A program made the translations under genes and the position numbers. From Yersinia rochesterensis (GTDB taxonomy: Bacteria > Pseudomonadota > Gammaproteobacteria > Enterobacterales > Enterobacteriaceae), in the NCBI RefSeq assembly GCF_003600645.1, contig NZ_CP032482.1, positions 3,100,001 to 3,164,000 of the forward strand: a stretch of DNA of 64,000 bases. The letters are read 5' to 3'. The number at the start of each line of letters is the position of its first letter. The stretch's first letter is position 1. Below the pieces are notes generated by a model. It was not told the origin of the DNA. It made no database searches and saw only the letters and a program-made list of their open reading frames with translations. This document shows positions 26,495-37,100 of the stretch, piece by piece.

Positions 26495-28369
26495 TTAAGC
26501 AGTTAGTAGCTGGTTCATACGGCGAATGAACTGGTTAGGATCCTCTAAGGTCCCTCGTTCAGCCAAGAGCGCTTGATCCAGTAATAACTCAACCCATTCA
26601 GCAAATTGAGTGTCATCCGCAACATCAGCGGCGCGTTTGACTAAACCGTGCTCTGGGTTCAATTCAAAGATGTATTTCACTTCCGGTGCTTGTTGGCCAG
26701 CAGCTGCGAACAATTTCGCCATCTGCGTGCTCATTTCATCCGCATCCGTGGTGACAATCGCCGGTGTATCCGTTAGGCGGTGTGTTAGGCGGACATCTTT
26801 AACTCGCTCACCCAGCAGGGTTTTCACACGCTCAACAAAAGGCTCCAGCGCTTTATCTGCTTCTTGCTGCTCTGGGCGCTCTTCATCAGCCAGTTTGTTC
26901 AGTGAATCATCCGCTTTACTGACTGACTGGAAGACTTTACCATCGAACTCAGTCAGGTAACTCATCATCCACTCGTCAATGCGATCGGATAACAGTAAGA
27001 CTTCAATACCTTTTTTACGGAACAGTTCCAGATGTGGGCTGTTCTTAGCCGCAGCATAGCTATCAGCCGTGATGTAATAAATCTTCTCCTGCCCTTCGGC
27101 CATACGGCTGACATAATCTTCTAATGACACAGTCTGCGCGGAGCTGTCTGTATGGGTTGAAGCAAAGCGCAGCAACTTGGCAATAATCTCTTTGTTGCTA
27201 CTATCTTCAGCTGGCCCCTCTTTTAGTGCCATACCGAACTGTTGCCAGAACTGCTGATATTTCTCAGCATCATCTTTAGCCAGTTTTTCCAACATTTGCA
27301 GCACACGTTTGGTCAGCGCGCTGCGCAGGTTCTGAGTCACGCGGCTGTCTTGCAAGATCTCACGCGAAACGTTCAGCGGCAGGTCATTGGAATCAATCAG
27401 GCCACGGACAAACCGCAGATAATTTGGCATAAACTGCTCTGCGTCATCCATGATAAACACGCGCTGGACGTACAGTTTCAAGCCGTGTTTGTGGTCACGA
27501 TTCCACATATCCCAAGGCGCTTGCGCCGGGATGTACAGCAGGCTGGTGTACTCTTGCTTACCTTCTACGCGGTTATGACTCCAAATCAGTGGGTCAGTGA
27601 AGTCATGGGCAATATGCTTGTAGAATGCGTTGTATTCGTCGTCAGTTATTTCCGCTTTACCGCGCGTCCACAATGCCTGGGCTTTGTTAATTTTCTCCCA
27701 GGTTACCGTGCCATCTTCTTCATTTTTACTTTGGATTTCGACTGGCAGTGCAATATGGTCTGAATATTTGCTGATAACAGAGCGCAAACGCCAGTCATCA
27801 AGATATTCATCTTCACCTTCGCGCAGGTGCAATGTGATTTCTGTACCGCGATCTTCTTTGGTGATATCCGCGATGGTGTAATCGCCCTCACCTGCTGATT
27901 CCCAGAACACGCCAGCATCTACTGGTGCGCCAGCTGCGCGGGTACGAACAGTCACTTTATCTGCCACGATGAAAGCAGAATAGAAGCCCACACCAAACTG
28001 GCCGATTAATTGACTATCTTTAGCTTGATCTGAACCAATAGATTCAAGGAATGCTTTAGTCCCTGACTTCGCGATAGTACCAAGATTATCAATGACTTCT
28101 TCACGGCTCATGCCAATGCCGTTATCACTTAGGGTCAAAGTACGCTTTTCTTTATCAAAAGATAAACGCACACGCAACTCACCATCACCTTCAAATAACT
28201 CTGGCTGAGATAGCGCGCGGAAACGGAGTTTATCTGCCGCATCAGAGGCGTTGGAGATAAGCTCGCGCAAGAAAATTTCTTTATTGGAATAAAGCGAGTG
28301 AATCATCAAATGGAGAAGCTGTTTAACTTCTGACTGAAATCCACGGGTTTCTTGACCTTTCATACTCAT
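26495..28369 (-). CDS. htpG: Hsp90-family chaperone HtpG
   Basis: A 624-residue protein, the E. coli length. The GHKL ATPase domain has [14 protein letters not shown] near residue 35, DNGIGM near 83 and GQFGVGFYS near 125; the middle domain has the conserved NVSREILQ near 340. It is a cytosolic heat-shock chaperone. GAGG lies 6 bases before ATG 28369. The 5' region holds a sigma32-type promoter ~180 bases upstream and an ERIC element between promoter and start, so the mRNA leader is unusual. Confidence 0.97.
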   Translation of the reverse strand: MSMKGQETRGFQSEVKQLLHLMIHSLYSNKEIFLRELISNASDAADKLRFRALSQPELFEGDGELRVRLSFDKEKRTLTLSDNGIGMSREEVIDNLGTIAKSGTKAFLESIGSDQAKDSQLIGQFGVGFYSAFIVADKVTVRTRAAGAPVDAGVFWESAGEGDYTIADITKEDRGTEITLHLREGEDEYLDDWRLRSVISKYSDHIALPVEIQSKNEEDGTVTWEKINKAQALWTRGKAEITDDEYNAFYKHIAHDFTDPLIWSHNRVEGKQEYTSLLYIPAQAPWDMWNRDHKHGLKLYVQRVFIMDDAEQFMPNYLRFVRGLIDSNDLPLNVSREILQDSRVTQNLRSALTKRVLQMLEKLAKDDAEKYQQFWQQFGMALKEGPAEDSSNKEIIAKLLRFASTHTDSSAQTVSLEDYVSRMAEGQEKIYYITADSYAAAKNSPHLELFRKKGIEVLLLSDRIDEWMMSYLTEFDGKVFQSVSKADDSLNKLADEERPEQQEADKALEPFVERVKTLLGERVKDVRLTHRLTDTPAIVTTDADEMSTQMAKLFAAAGQQAPEVKYIFELNPEHGLVKRAADVADDTQFAEWVELLLDQALLAERGTLEDPNQFIRRMNQLLTA

Positions 28370-28400
28370 TAATTACCTCAATCCAAATTACCGACAGATT

Positions 28401-28525
28401 TACCCTATAGATCTCAAAAATACAGGACGGCGACAAACCCGTAAGCCCGATGAGCTGATTCCAGTCAGTCATTCGGGTGAACGAGTGCAGCCAACACACC
28501 TGCAATTTGAAAGACGATGGGTATA
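28401..28525. repeat. ERIC-type element in the htpG leader
   Basis: About 125 bp, the usual ERIC size. TACCCTATAGATCTC begins the left end, AGCCCGATGAGCT ... GTCATTCGGGTGAACGA the centre, and GCAGCCAACACACCTGCAA ... GATGGGTAT the right end. It lies wholly between the predicted htpG transcription start (~28541) and its ATG (28369). Confidence 0.85.
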
Positions 28526-28548
28526 GATAAAACCGAACAATGAGGATC

Positions 28549-28577
28549 AGATGGGGTCAATCGCGGGGGCTTTCAAG
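28549..28577 (-). promoter_or_regulatory. Sigma32 (RpoH) promoter of htpG
   Basis: On the minus strand CTTGAAA (28577-28571) and CCCCATCT (28556-28549) are separated by 14 bases, a textbook match to the heat-shock consensus CTTGAAA-N13-15-CCCCATnT. htpG is a known RpoH target in enterobacteria. Confidence 0.9.
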
Positions 28578-28702
28578 TCTACATACTGAAAAAACAGAGA
28601 ATCGGGGGCGATTTACTGAACATCACGAATGAGATTATTCATATGATAATCAATAACAAAACAATCGCCCACCAGATTTAAGGGGATCGTGACTCAATGA
28701 AA

Positions 28703-29307
28703 TTAAAACTTAATCGGATTTCGCCCGGCTAACGAGTGGGATAAGGTGGTGCCATCAACCATTTCCAACTCGCCCCCCACCGGCACGCCATGCGCAATAC
28801 GGCTGGCTAATACCCCATATTGGCCGCACATTTGGCCGATATAGTTGGCGGTAGCATCCCCTTCAACTGTCGGGTTAGTCGCCAAAATGACTTCGGTGAT
28901 AGTTTCAGTTTCAAGCCGTTTTTCCAGCAAATCTAACCCAATATCACCGGGGCCAATACCATCCATGGGGGATAAATGCCCCATCAGCACAAAATAACGC
29001 CCACCAAACTGGCCGGTTTGCTCGATAGCATGGATATCTGCCGGGCTTTCGACCACACAGATTTGGCCATTTTGCTGCCGTCGTGGGTTAGAACATATCG
29101 TGCAATGGTCTTGCTCGGTAAATGTACGGCAATCAGCACAGTGGCCGATTTCGGACATTGCCCGAGTCAAAGACTGCGCCAGACGCATTCCGCCACTACG
29201 GTCACGTTGTAGCAATTGGAATGCCATCCGCTGCGCTGATTTCGGGCCTACACCCGGCAAGCAGCGCAACGCCTCCATTAATGACTCAAGGAGTGGACTG
29301 GTTTGCA

Positions 29308-29308
<1 letters not shown>
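28703..29308 (-). CDS. recR: Recombination mediator RecR
   Basis: A 201-residue protein, the E. coli length. It has the helix-hairpin-helix region [13 protein letters not shown] near residue 20, the four-Cys zinc module [16 protein letters not shown] near 57-72 and the Toprim VVESPADI near 85. With RecF and RecO it loads RecA on SSB-coated gaps. Its ATG overlaps the ybaB stop (ATGA). Confidence 0.96.
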
Positions 29309-29649
<341 letters not shown>

Positions 29650-29695
29650 TCATAGCAAGGGGCCGCGTCAGTGCACCATGCACTTATCGCAGCGG

Positions 29696-31675
29696 TTAAA
29701 CCGGTCGGATACTGTCTTCATCCAGTTCGGCGTCGAAGAAACGACGCAGTGTCTGAATATTATTATCCGCAATAATTGACTGGCGTGCTTGTGCCAGCTT
29801 TTCTTCATATATGGCCTGCCGCCATTCCAACGGAGTACGCTGCGCCAGATTATCATCTTCGATAACGCTAAGTGTGACAGCATTCCCGTGTAATTCGCTC
29901 AATGCCTCTGCCAGTGCCTTTTGCGCCGAAGGCGAGTTCAAATGGCGCTGGGCAGAACGCAAGTGAAGGCAAATATTACCCGGTTCTATTTCTTCTTTAA
30001 ATGCATTCAGCGCAAGTTGCTGCACTAATTTAGGCATTTGTAGCTTACCTATCTCTGCTGCCCATGGATCTCGCGCCATCGCCTCTTGAGCCAATTTAGC
30101 AGAAAGTTCGGGCGTTTTTTCATGCTCCAACGCAGAGCGCAATGCTTTTGGTGTAGCAACAGGCTCAGCCGATACCTCCGGTTGATTCTGCGCCGTCCAA
30201 CGATAAGCTTCTTTCTTCGCTGGCTTTTTTTCTTCCGTAGATTTAGCCGCCAGGCGCTGCTGGCTACGCTCAGTCACCGAAGCTAAGCGCTCCAATGCTG
30301 AGTTTGCCGGCCGCGCTTTTCCTGGCGCCGCCGGCTCATTCTTTTTTGGTGTGGTCGTCCCCGATTGCCGCAATAACTGCGTGCGCGCTTGAAGTAATTG
30401 CGCCGTGGAATCTGGGAGCACGGTATTGACCGGTACAACGGCACCTAATGGCGGAGCCTCATGCTGCGGCACCTGTTGAGCATAGTTCGGCGCTTCTATA
30501 GGGCGCGGCTGCGTATTATCGGCCTGGGCCGCAGGAGCACTGACTGGCACCATTTGCCGCTCGGTAATCTGCGGCTCGGCAATTATCGCTTTAGGGTGAA
30601 ACGCCAATGCGCGCAATAGGGTCATTTCAACCCCCATGCGGCGATCCGGGGCATATGCCAACTCTTTTCGCCCCACCAGCAATGTCTGGTAGTACAGCTG
30701 AATATCAGTCGGCGGCAGTGTTCGCGCCAACTCGCGTAGTCGAGGTTCAATGGTGGCGTAGTGATTATCCAGCATGGATGGCAATAACTGCACCATCGCA
30801 ATGCGGTGCAGTAAACTCAAGGTTTCGACTAATAGGTTTTCCCAGTCAACACCCCGTGACGCCGCTTGCTCCAACTGAGCCATCACTCGCGCGCCATCCG
30901 CAGTCACCAGCGCTTCAATAATGGCCAATGGCTGTTCATCATCCAATGTTCCCAGCATTTGGCTGACGGTAGCGGTCGTGACATGACCATCTCCCATCGC
31001 AATAGCTTGATCGGCCAAACTGAGTGCATCTCGCATACTGCCATCAGCGGCTCGTGCTAGTAATTGCAATGCGCGAGCATCACTACTGATTTGCTCGGCT
31101 AACAGTATTTTTTCGAGCTGGACACGAATCACCTCAACATCAATGACCTTAAGGTGAAACTGCAAACAACGAGACAGTATGGTGACGGGCAGCTTCTGTG
31201 GATCTGTCGTCGCCAGCAGGAATTTCACATGGGCTGGCGGCTCTTCGAGAGTCTTCAGTAATGCATTGAAACTGTGCCGTGACAGCATATGAACTTCGTC
31301 GATCAAATAGACCTTGAAGCGGCCACGGGCTGGCGCATATTGAACATTATCCAGCAGTTCTCGGGTATCTTCGACTTTAGTCCGAGAGGCTGCATCAATT
31401 TCGATCAAGTCAACAAAACGGCCTTGCTCGATTTCCTGGCAGTTCGCACAGGTGCCACAAGGGGTAGCAGTAATACCCGTTTCGCAATTAAGCCCTTTGG
31501 CCAACAGCCGGGCTATAGAAGTCTTACCTACCCCGCGGGTGCCAGAGAACAAATAGGCGTGATGAATTCGCCCTAATGAAAGGCCATTAGCCAACGCCGT
31601 CAGGACATGTTCCTGACCAACGACGTCTGCAAACGTTTTGGGGCGCCACTTACGGGCAAGGACCTGATAGCTCAT
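29696..31675 (-). CDS. dnaX: DNA polymerase III tau subunit (gamma by frameshift)
   Basis: A 659-residue clamp-loader ATPase. Walker A GTRGVGKTS is near residue 45, the zinc Cys cluster (CGTCANC) near 73-79, Walker B DEVHML near 126 and sensor SRC near 168. Domains IV-V after ~400 bind DnaB and the polymerase alpha subunit. An A-AAA-AAG slippery site at codons 483-484 should give gamma by -1 frameshifting. It is the first gene of the dnaX-ybaB-recR operon. Confidence 0.96.
   Translation of the reverse strand: MSYQVLARKWRPKTFADVVGQEHVLTALANGLSLGRIHHAYLFSGTRGVGKTSIARLLAKGLNCETGITATPCGTCANCQEIEQGRFVDLIEIDAASRTKVEDTRELLDNVQYAPARGRFKVYLIDEVHMLSRHSFNALLKTLEEPPAHVKFLLATTDPQKLPVTILSRCLQFHLKVIDVEVIRVQLEKILLAEQISSDARALQLLARAADGSMRDALSLADQAIAMGDGHVTTATVSQMLGTLDDEQPLAIIEALVTADGARVMAQLEQAASRGVDWENLLVETLSLLHRIAMVQLLPSMLDNHYATIEPRLRELARTLPPTDIQLYYQTLLVGRKELAYAPDRRMGVEMTLLRALAFHPKAIIAEPQITERQMVPVSAPAAQADNTQPRPIEAPNYAQQVPQHEAPPLGAVVPVNTVLPDSTAQLLQARTQLLRQSGTTTPKKNEPAAPGKARPANSALERLASVTERSQQRLAAKSTEEKKPAKKEAYRWTAQNQPEVSAEPVATPKALRSALEHEKTPELSAKLAQEAMARDPWAAEIGKLQMPKLVQQLALNAFKEEIEPGNICLHLRSAQRHLNSPSAQKALAEALSELHGNAVTLSVIEDDNLAQRTPLEWRQAIYEEKLAQARQSIIADNNIQTLRRFFDAELDEDSIRPV
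30224..30230 (-). other. Programmed -1 frameshift site in dnaX
   Basis: The minus strand reads ...GAA-AAA-AAG-CCA, containing the A-AAA-AAG heptamer used in E. coli dnaX. In the -1 frame translation continues for 19 codons to a TGA at 30167-30165, giving a ~503-residue gamma. In E. coli the -1 stop comes almost at once. Confidence 0.8.
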
Positions 31676-31758
31676 TAATACCGGAGAAGTTGAATAATAT
31701 AGAGGGTCATGCTAACACAGCCTCACTATTGACAGCGAGGCTGATATTTTCAGTACAA

Positions 31759-32322
31759 TCAATGGCCGTCGAATTCAACCAGACTGTAGCAAGTAATGCC
31801 TTGGTCATTCAGGCGATTTTCACCACCCAGATCGTGTAAATTAATCACAAACGCAGCATCAGTCACTTCACCACCCAGTCGACGAATGAGCTTAGCCGTC
31901 GCTTCAATCGTCCCGCCAGTAGCCAGTAAATCATCAATAACCAGGACTTTGTCGCCCGGTTGAATGCTGTCAGTATGAATTTCAAGCTTGTCAGTACCGT
32001 ATTCTAACTCATAGCTTTCGCTGATGGTTGCACGTGGTAATTTGCCGGGCTTACGAACTGGCACAAAACCAACCCCAAGAGACAAAGCTACTGGCGCACC
32101 AAACAAAAAACCACGGGCTTCAGTACCCACGACTTTAGTCACGCCCTTATCCAGATAGCGTTCAGTCAGCAGCTCAATGCTGGCGGCGTAGGCTAATGGA
32201 TCTTCCAGCAAGCTGGTCACATCACGGAACAGTATTCCCGTTTTTGGATAATCGGGGATAGTTTTGATACTGTTTTTAATATATTCAAGCTGTTGTGCTG
32301 TATTAGGTGCAGTAGCGGTCAT
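31759..32322 (-). CDS. apt: Adenine phosphoribosyltransferase
   Basis: A 187-residue type I phosphoribosyltransferase (E. coli 183). The PRPP-binding motif [13 protein letters not shown] is near residue 128, and [11 protein letters not shown] near 90 is the typical Apt hood region. It converts adenine and PRPP to AMP in purine salvage. A partial hairpin (CAGCCTC/GAGGCTG) lies between its stop and the dnaX start. Confidence 0.95.
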   Translation of the reverse strand: MTATAPNTAQQLEYIKNSIKTIPDYPKTGILFRDVTSLLEDPLAYAASIELLTERYLDKGVTKVVGTEARGFLFGAPVALSLGVGFVPVRKPGKLPRATISESYELEYGTDKLEIHTDSIQPGDKVLVIDDLLATGGTIEATAKLIRRLGGEVTDAAFVINLHDLGGENRLNDQGITCYSLVEFDGH

Positions 32323-32536
32323 AATTTGTGCCTGGTAAAACTGCTGTACATACTAAAGCGCGGTCAATCGATGTTAAAATGGCATCAATTGAGTAACTCA
32401 TTTTATCTACTCGCCGCACGTCGACAGAGTAAATGCCTGCCCCCTTAACGCTAAGGGCGCAGCGAGGGAAGATCCCGCGCACGAAAACGCTCAAATCTAT
32501 GCAAACTGGCATAAAAATGCAACTGATGTGAACGAC

Positions 32537-32917
32537 TCAGTGCCTTTTTTGTTGCGATAGGTCAATAACTGGCATCCGCAACATAAATATCAATAATAGC
32601 GTTAATATCACCAACAATAAGCTTCTGACCCACCAAATGTTCACCAGCCAAAGTGAAACGGCAAAAGTAAGGATGGTGACCGATATTGCTTTCCATTTAA
32701 CGCCGGGGGGCAAAGCTCGATGTTGTTGCCAAGTGCGAATATAACCACCAAACCATGAACGATGAAGCAGCCAATGATGAAAGCGGGGAGAGGAACGTGC
32801 AAAACACCACGCGGCCAGTAGTAAAAATGGCGTAGTGGGTAAAAGAGGAAGCACGACACCTAAGGTGGCCAAAACCACGGCGAGCCAACCTAAAGCTATC
32901 AACAACCAACGAGACAT
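32537..32917 (-). CDS. ybaN: YbaN inner membrane protein (DUF454)
   Basis: A 126-residue protein with two to four hydrophobic segments (WLLIALGWLAVVLATLGVVL near the start; a C-terminal pair) and the DUF454 pattern PTTPFLLLAAWCFARSSPRFHHWL at residues ~28-51. It lies between apt and the divergent priC gene as in E. coli. The function of the family is unknown. Confidence 0.9.
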   Translation of the reverse strand: MSRWLLIALGWLAVVLATLGVVLPLLPTTPFLLLAAWCFARSSPRFHHWLLHRSWFGGYIRTWQQHRALPPGVKWKAISVTILTFAVSLWLVNIWWVRSLLLVILTLLLIFMLRMPVIDLSQQKRH

Positions 32918-33092
32918 AAACGCCCTTTATCATAGCATTCATTAATGTGCCTTTATCATTAACGCATGCGCTCATTAGCATCAATGGGTATTCTTAGCAT
33001 TATTGGTTCAAAATACCGCTTTATCCATCACCTTGCTTGTAACCACTGGCATTCAAAGGCAAGCTGGCGGAAAAATTTCCAGGAGAAGCGCC

Positions 33093-33629
33093 ATGAGTAC
33101 AGAAAAACTATTGCAGGTGCTTGAAAGCCAAATTGAGGCATTGTCGGCACAAGTTGGCCCACAAGCCAATACTCCGTCTCAGCAAGCGCGTTTTGACCTG
33201 AATTTATTTGGTAATCATGGTAACCGTTTTCGCGATTATCTACTGGAAATTCATAAAAATATGGCACAGTTGAAACAGGTTGTTGCAGACAATCGCACGC
33301 AGCAGGTCGCTTTCTTGGCTGAGAAATTGGTTGCACAAATCTCAGCCTTACAAAGAGAGTTAGCGACACAGAAGCTAAGAAAATCCAATCCTGAGCCCAA
33401 GTATAATAAGCTAGATCCTTACCATAAGCTGGCTGAACATCAAGATTATGAGCGGCGAATACTGTCCATGATTCAGGACAGAGAGAACCAACTGGGTAAG
33501 CAAAATTTATTAACTGAGCAGCAAAAAATACAGAAAGAACTTGCCGCACTAGAGGGACGTTTAATGCGTTGCCGGCAGGCGCTGATAAAAATAGAGCGCA
33601 GTATTGAGAAGAAAGAGAACGGTTTTTGA
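33093..33629 (+). CDS. priC: Primosomal replication protein PriC
   Basis: A 178-residue helical protein (E. coli PriC 175). It contains FDLNLFGNHGNRFRDYLLEI near residue 35 and the C-terminal EYERRI-type segment HQDYERRILSMI followed by a basic helix. PriC helps reload DnaB at stalled forks. ATG 33093 is chosen because AGGAG lies 7 bases upstream; a longer frame from 33003 has no such site. Confidence 0.92.
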   Translation: MSTEKLLQVLESQIEALSAQVGPQANTPSQQARFDLNLFGNHGNRFRDYLLEIHKNMAQLKQVVADNRTQQVAFLAEKLVAQISALQRELATQKLRKSNPEPKYNKLDPYHKLAEHQDYERRILSMIQDRENQLGKQNLLTEQQKIQKELAALEGRLMRCRQALIKIERSIEKKENGF

Positions 33630-33693
33630 ATATTTATCACATTTTTTGAATCATTAGGGTTTCGATAGCGAATACTTTTCTATAATGTTTTAT

Positions 33694-33815
33694 ATCTACC
33701 GACTATCAAGTTGCAGGTGTGCTGACTGGACTCAATCTCCCAAGTCCCTTGCTTATATGAGCTTATCGGGTTCTTTCACTTGCCGCCGTTGTACTGCTTA
33801 AAATCTATTAGGTAG
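33694..33815 (-). repeat. Diverged ERIC-type element between priC and rsmS
   Basis: Read on the minus strand it has the ERIC order: an AATAGATTTTAAG-like end, GGCGGCAAGTG, CCCGATAAGCT, and CAGCACACCTGCAACTTGAT near the other end. At ~122 bp with several mismatches it is an older copy. It fills most of the priC-rsmS gap. Confidence 0.7.
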
Positions 33816-33905
33816 ATGGATTGAAATCAAGTCAGGTGAATACCGGCAGCAAGGTATCCTCACCCGACTTTTCTAACTCACTGAAAATCAAATATTGGCC
33901 AGATT

Positions 33906-34061
33906 ATGTCAGTTGAAAAAGCATCACCAGAACTGCAACTGGCAGTAGATCTTATCTACTTGCTGGAATGCAATGAGATAGCGCCGGAAACGGCATTGGC
34001 AGCATTGGCTATCGTGCAACTTGATTATCAGCGCAAGCTGCATAATAAAGTGCCTGATTAA
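33906..34061 (+). CDS. rsmS: RsmS / YbaM small protein (51 aa)
   Basis: A short ORF (MSVEKASPELQLAVDLIYLL ... RKLHNKVPD) corresponding to E. coli YbaM/RsmS (53 aa), with the same LAVDLI-LLE pattern and downstream DYxxKL. It lies between priC and mscK as in E. coli. RsmS has been linked to regulation of exoenzyme production in Pectobacterium and to stress phenotypes; its mechanism is unknown. Confidence 0.85.
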   Translation: MSVEKASPELQLAVDLIYLLECNEIAPETALAALAIVQLDYQRKLHNKVPD

Positions 34062-34083
34062 CCAGCTTGTTTTGATGTGCAGC

Positions 34084-34111
34084 CAAGGCGATACGAGCAC
34101 ATATCGCCTTG
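34084..34111. terminator. Bidirectional hairpin between rsmS and mscK
   Basis: CAAGGCGATA at 34084-34093 pairs perfectly with TATCGCCTTG at 34102-34111 around an 8-base loop, between the convergent rsmS and mscK genes. Confidence 0.7.
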
Positions 34112-34169
34112 CTGTGAATCATTGCAAGGTGAGTTATTGAGTTTATCAATCTCACCCCGTGAGATAACC

Positions 34170-37100
34170 TTAAGCAAGTGGCTTATTGATATCCGGCAAA
34201 TCAGGTTTGGTATCCCCCATCGCAGACTTTTCAGATGGTACGGAAGGTAAACCTTGGGCATCAAACGGTCGACTTACTTCCTGAATTTCAGTGCCGTCGG
34301 GCTTGTGTAAATACACATCTAACTGATTGAATGCAATATTAATATTATTCTCACGACATAACTTATCAATCGTGCTATTCAATTCATCCACTGTATAACT
34401 ACGGTCCCGTAATTCATGTACATACACACGCAACTCATGATCAAGAGTGCTAGCACCAAAATTAAGGAAGAACACATGAGGTTCAGGGTCCGTCATGACC
34501 CGAGGATTTTCATGGGCTGCTTTTAGCAATATTTCTTTTACTTTTGCTAAATCAGAGCCGTACGCAACCCCGACTTTAATAATAATTCGGGTAACGGTAT
34601 CGGATAGAGACCAGTTGATCAGCCGCTCGGTTACAAAGGCCTTATTCGGAATAATGACTTCTTTACGGTCAAAATCAGTGATCGTCGTGGCACGGATGCG
34701 TATTTTGTTAACATTACCCGAGAAAGTACCGATAGTAATGGTATCGCCGATACGCACAGGCCGTTCGAACAAAATGATCAAACCCGATACAAAGTTGGCA
34801 AAAATCTCTTGTAAGCCGAACCCCAAACCAACCGATAGAGCCGCAACCAACCACTGTAGTTTATCCCACGAAACCCCAAGTGAGCTAAGCGCCGTTATCC
34901 CACCAATGGCGGTGATCAGATAAGTCAAAATGGTGGTAATGGCGTAAGAAGTCCCCTGGCGCAGTTGTAACCGCGATAAAATCACCACTTCAAGCAAACC
35001 TGGCAGGTTGCGCGTCAGAATATAAGCCACCACCAATGCCATCAAAGCCACTAACATATTCCCCAAGGTGACAGACTGCACGACACTCGCCCCCGCCACG
35101 GTGGTGGTGTAATGCCACAAAGAGATACTGTCCAGATAGGAGATAACTGTTATCAAATCAGCCCAGATTGCATAGAAACAGGTGGCAAAAATCAGGAACA
35201 AGACCATAGTCGTCAAACGTAATGATTGCTGGTTAATTTGTTCTAATGCCAATGGGGGTTCTTCTACCGGCTCCCCTCCCTCTGCGCCCTCTTTCACCAG
35301 ATTTTGTCGCCGGGCGATGGCACGCCGGTAAGCCAAACGCCGCGCTGCAACCCCTAATCCACGAATGGCTGTCAGATAAACGATATTCCACAAAAATAAT
35401 AAATAGAGACTATCAATCCAGCGGCCAGCCAGTTGCAGTGTGGTGTAGAAATATCCGGCAATCATTAGCCCAATCAATATGATCGGTGTTCCCGCTATTG
35501 CCGTCACTATCACTAGTCGTACCGCATGGGAATCTTTCTCACGCCAGCTATCACGGCAGAATGGATAGACGAACAAGGCCAATAGTGCCAATGCAATGAC
35601 AATAACAACTTGCCCGAGAACATCATCTACCAATCGAAGTGGGCTTTTTTCTCCCAGAGCAGACCAGAAGATAACGGGCAGCAATGCAACGCCCAAACGC
35701 ACCATTTGACGCCGATAATGCGCACATCGGTCAGCCGCTATCATAAAGTGCCGCTCAGTGATACCACCTGGTGAGAGCATACGATATGTCAGGTCAAACA
35801 CCAGCCAGAACAGGGCCAAGCGTTGGGAGAAGATCCAGAATAAATCGCTGAGATTGAAGTCTGAACGTAAACACCAATAGCCTACCCCCAAAATAACCAA
35901 AGCACCGGGCAGCACTTTCAGCAAAGTGAGTAAAATGGCTTTAGGTGTGTGCATTTGGCTATCATGCTTTAATTGCCCGACGTCAGAGGCCAATCTATCT
36001 AAATATTTATTAATCATGTTGTAGCGTGAGCGGATTACACCCACCACAATCAGCATGGGTATCAGGAATACCAACGACTTAGTTAAACCGGCTAATACGT
36101 CATCCCATGATAGGGTAAAGTTAAAACTGCTCAGTTCAGTTTTTAATGCACTCGGCAATGCTTTCAGCCAAGACCAATCCATGGGTTTATTGCTGCTGAC
36201 CCAAAATATTTGCTGTGTCAGCGTGTGTTGCAGTGACTCATTGACACTCAATAATTGCTGCTGATTAATTTGCAGATTAATCGCCAGTGTCAGTTGGTTA
36301 CCCAGTTGTTTATTTAACTGGTCCAGTAGTTCACGTCGGATATCGACTATCTGCCCCAACGCGTCTTCTACATCAGGGCTGACTTTCTCTTTACTGTCAG
36401 TCATTAGGGCTTGAATATAGTCATCCCCTTGAAATAGCTGGTCACGCTGCTGATTAATTTCAAATTGTTCGAGGCGCAAATCGGCAATACGCGGCCCCAT
36501 ATTGGTAATCAAACCGGACGTCGGCAAATTGAGCTGCTGCTGGTAGAGAATACGAGAAAGCAGCAAACTGCCGCGTAAAACGGTAATTTGTTCCTTTAAA
36601 TTGCGTTCAGATTGCAGAGCACGATCCAGCCAGTTTTTAACTCTGATATTCTGTTGTACCAGTGTGTTGCCTTCTTTAGTGGCATTAATCAACTGCTGGC
36701 TCAACTCTTTATTAATCGCCAATTCACGGCTGACTAATGGGTCATTTTGAATATCAGTAGCATCATCGGGGACTTGCGCTTCTTTGGCTGTTTTCTCTGA
36801 AATAATTAACCGTTTTCCGCTTACTACCTCTTGCAGTATTTGGACATTACGCTCCAGTTGGTTAATGTGCGCAGTCGTGTAATCTCGTTGTTTTTGCAGC
36901 AAATCTTGTAACGTCGTATTAGCTTCCAGATTTTTACGCTGCAAATCTAGCTGCGCGTTTAGCATGACTTGCTCAGTCAATAGCGCTTGTTGTTGGGTCG
37001 GCCGCAAAACTTCTTGCTTCGGAGCCAATCCATTGAGTTGATTGCGAATCTGCATTAAACGCATCGATGCGTTATACATCGCACTTTGCACGCGTTCTGG

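Noticed and set aside
28602..28671. GGGCGATT ... AATCGCCC inverted repeat upstream of the htpG promoter
   Set aside because: Arms are only 8 bp with a ~50-base loop; not clearly more than chance, although it could be a recR terminator.
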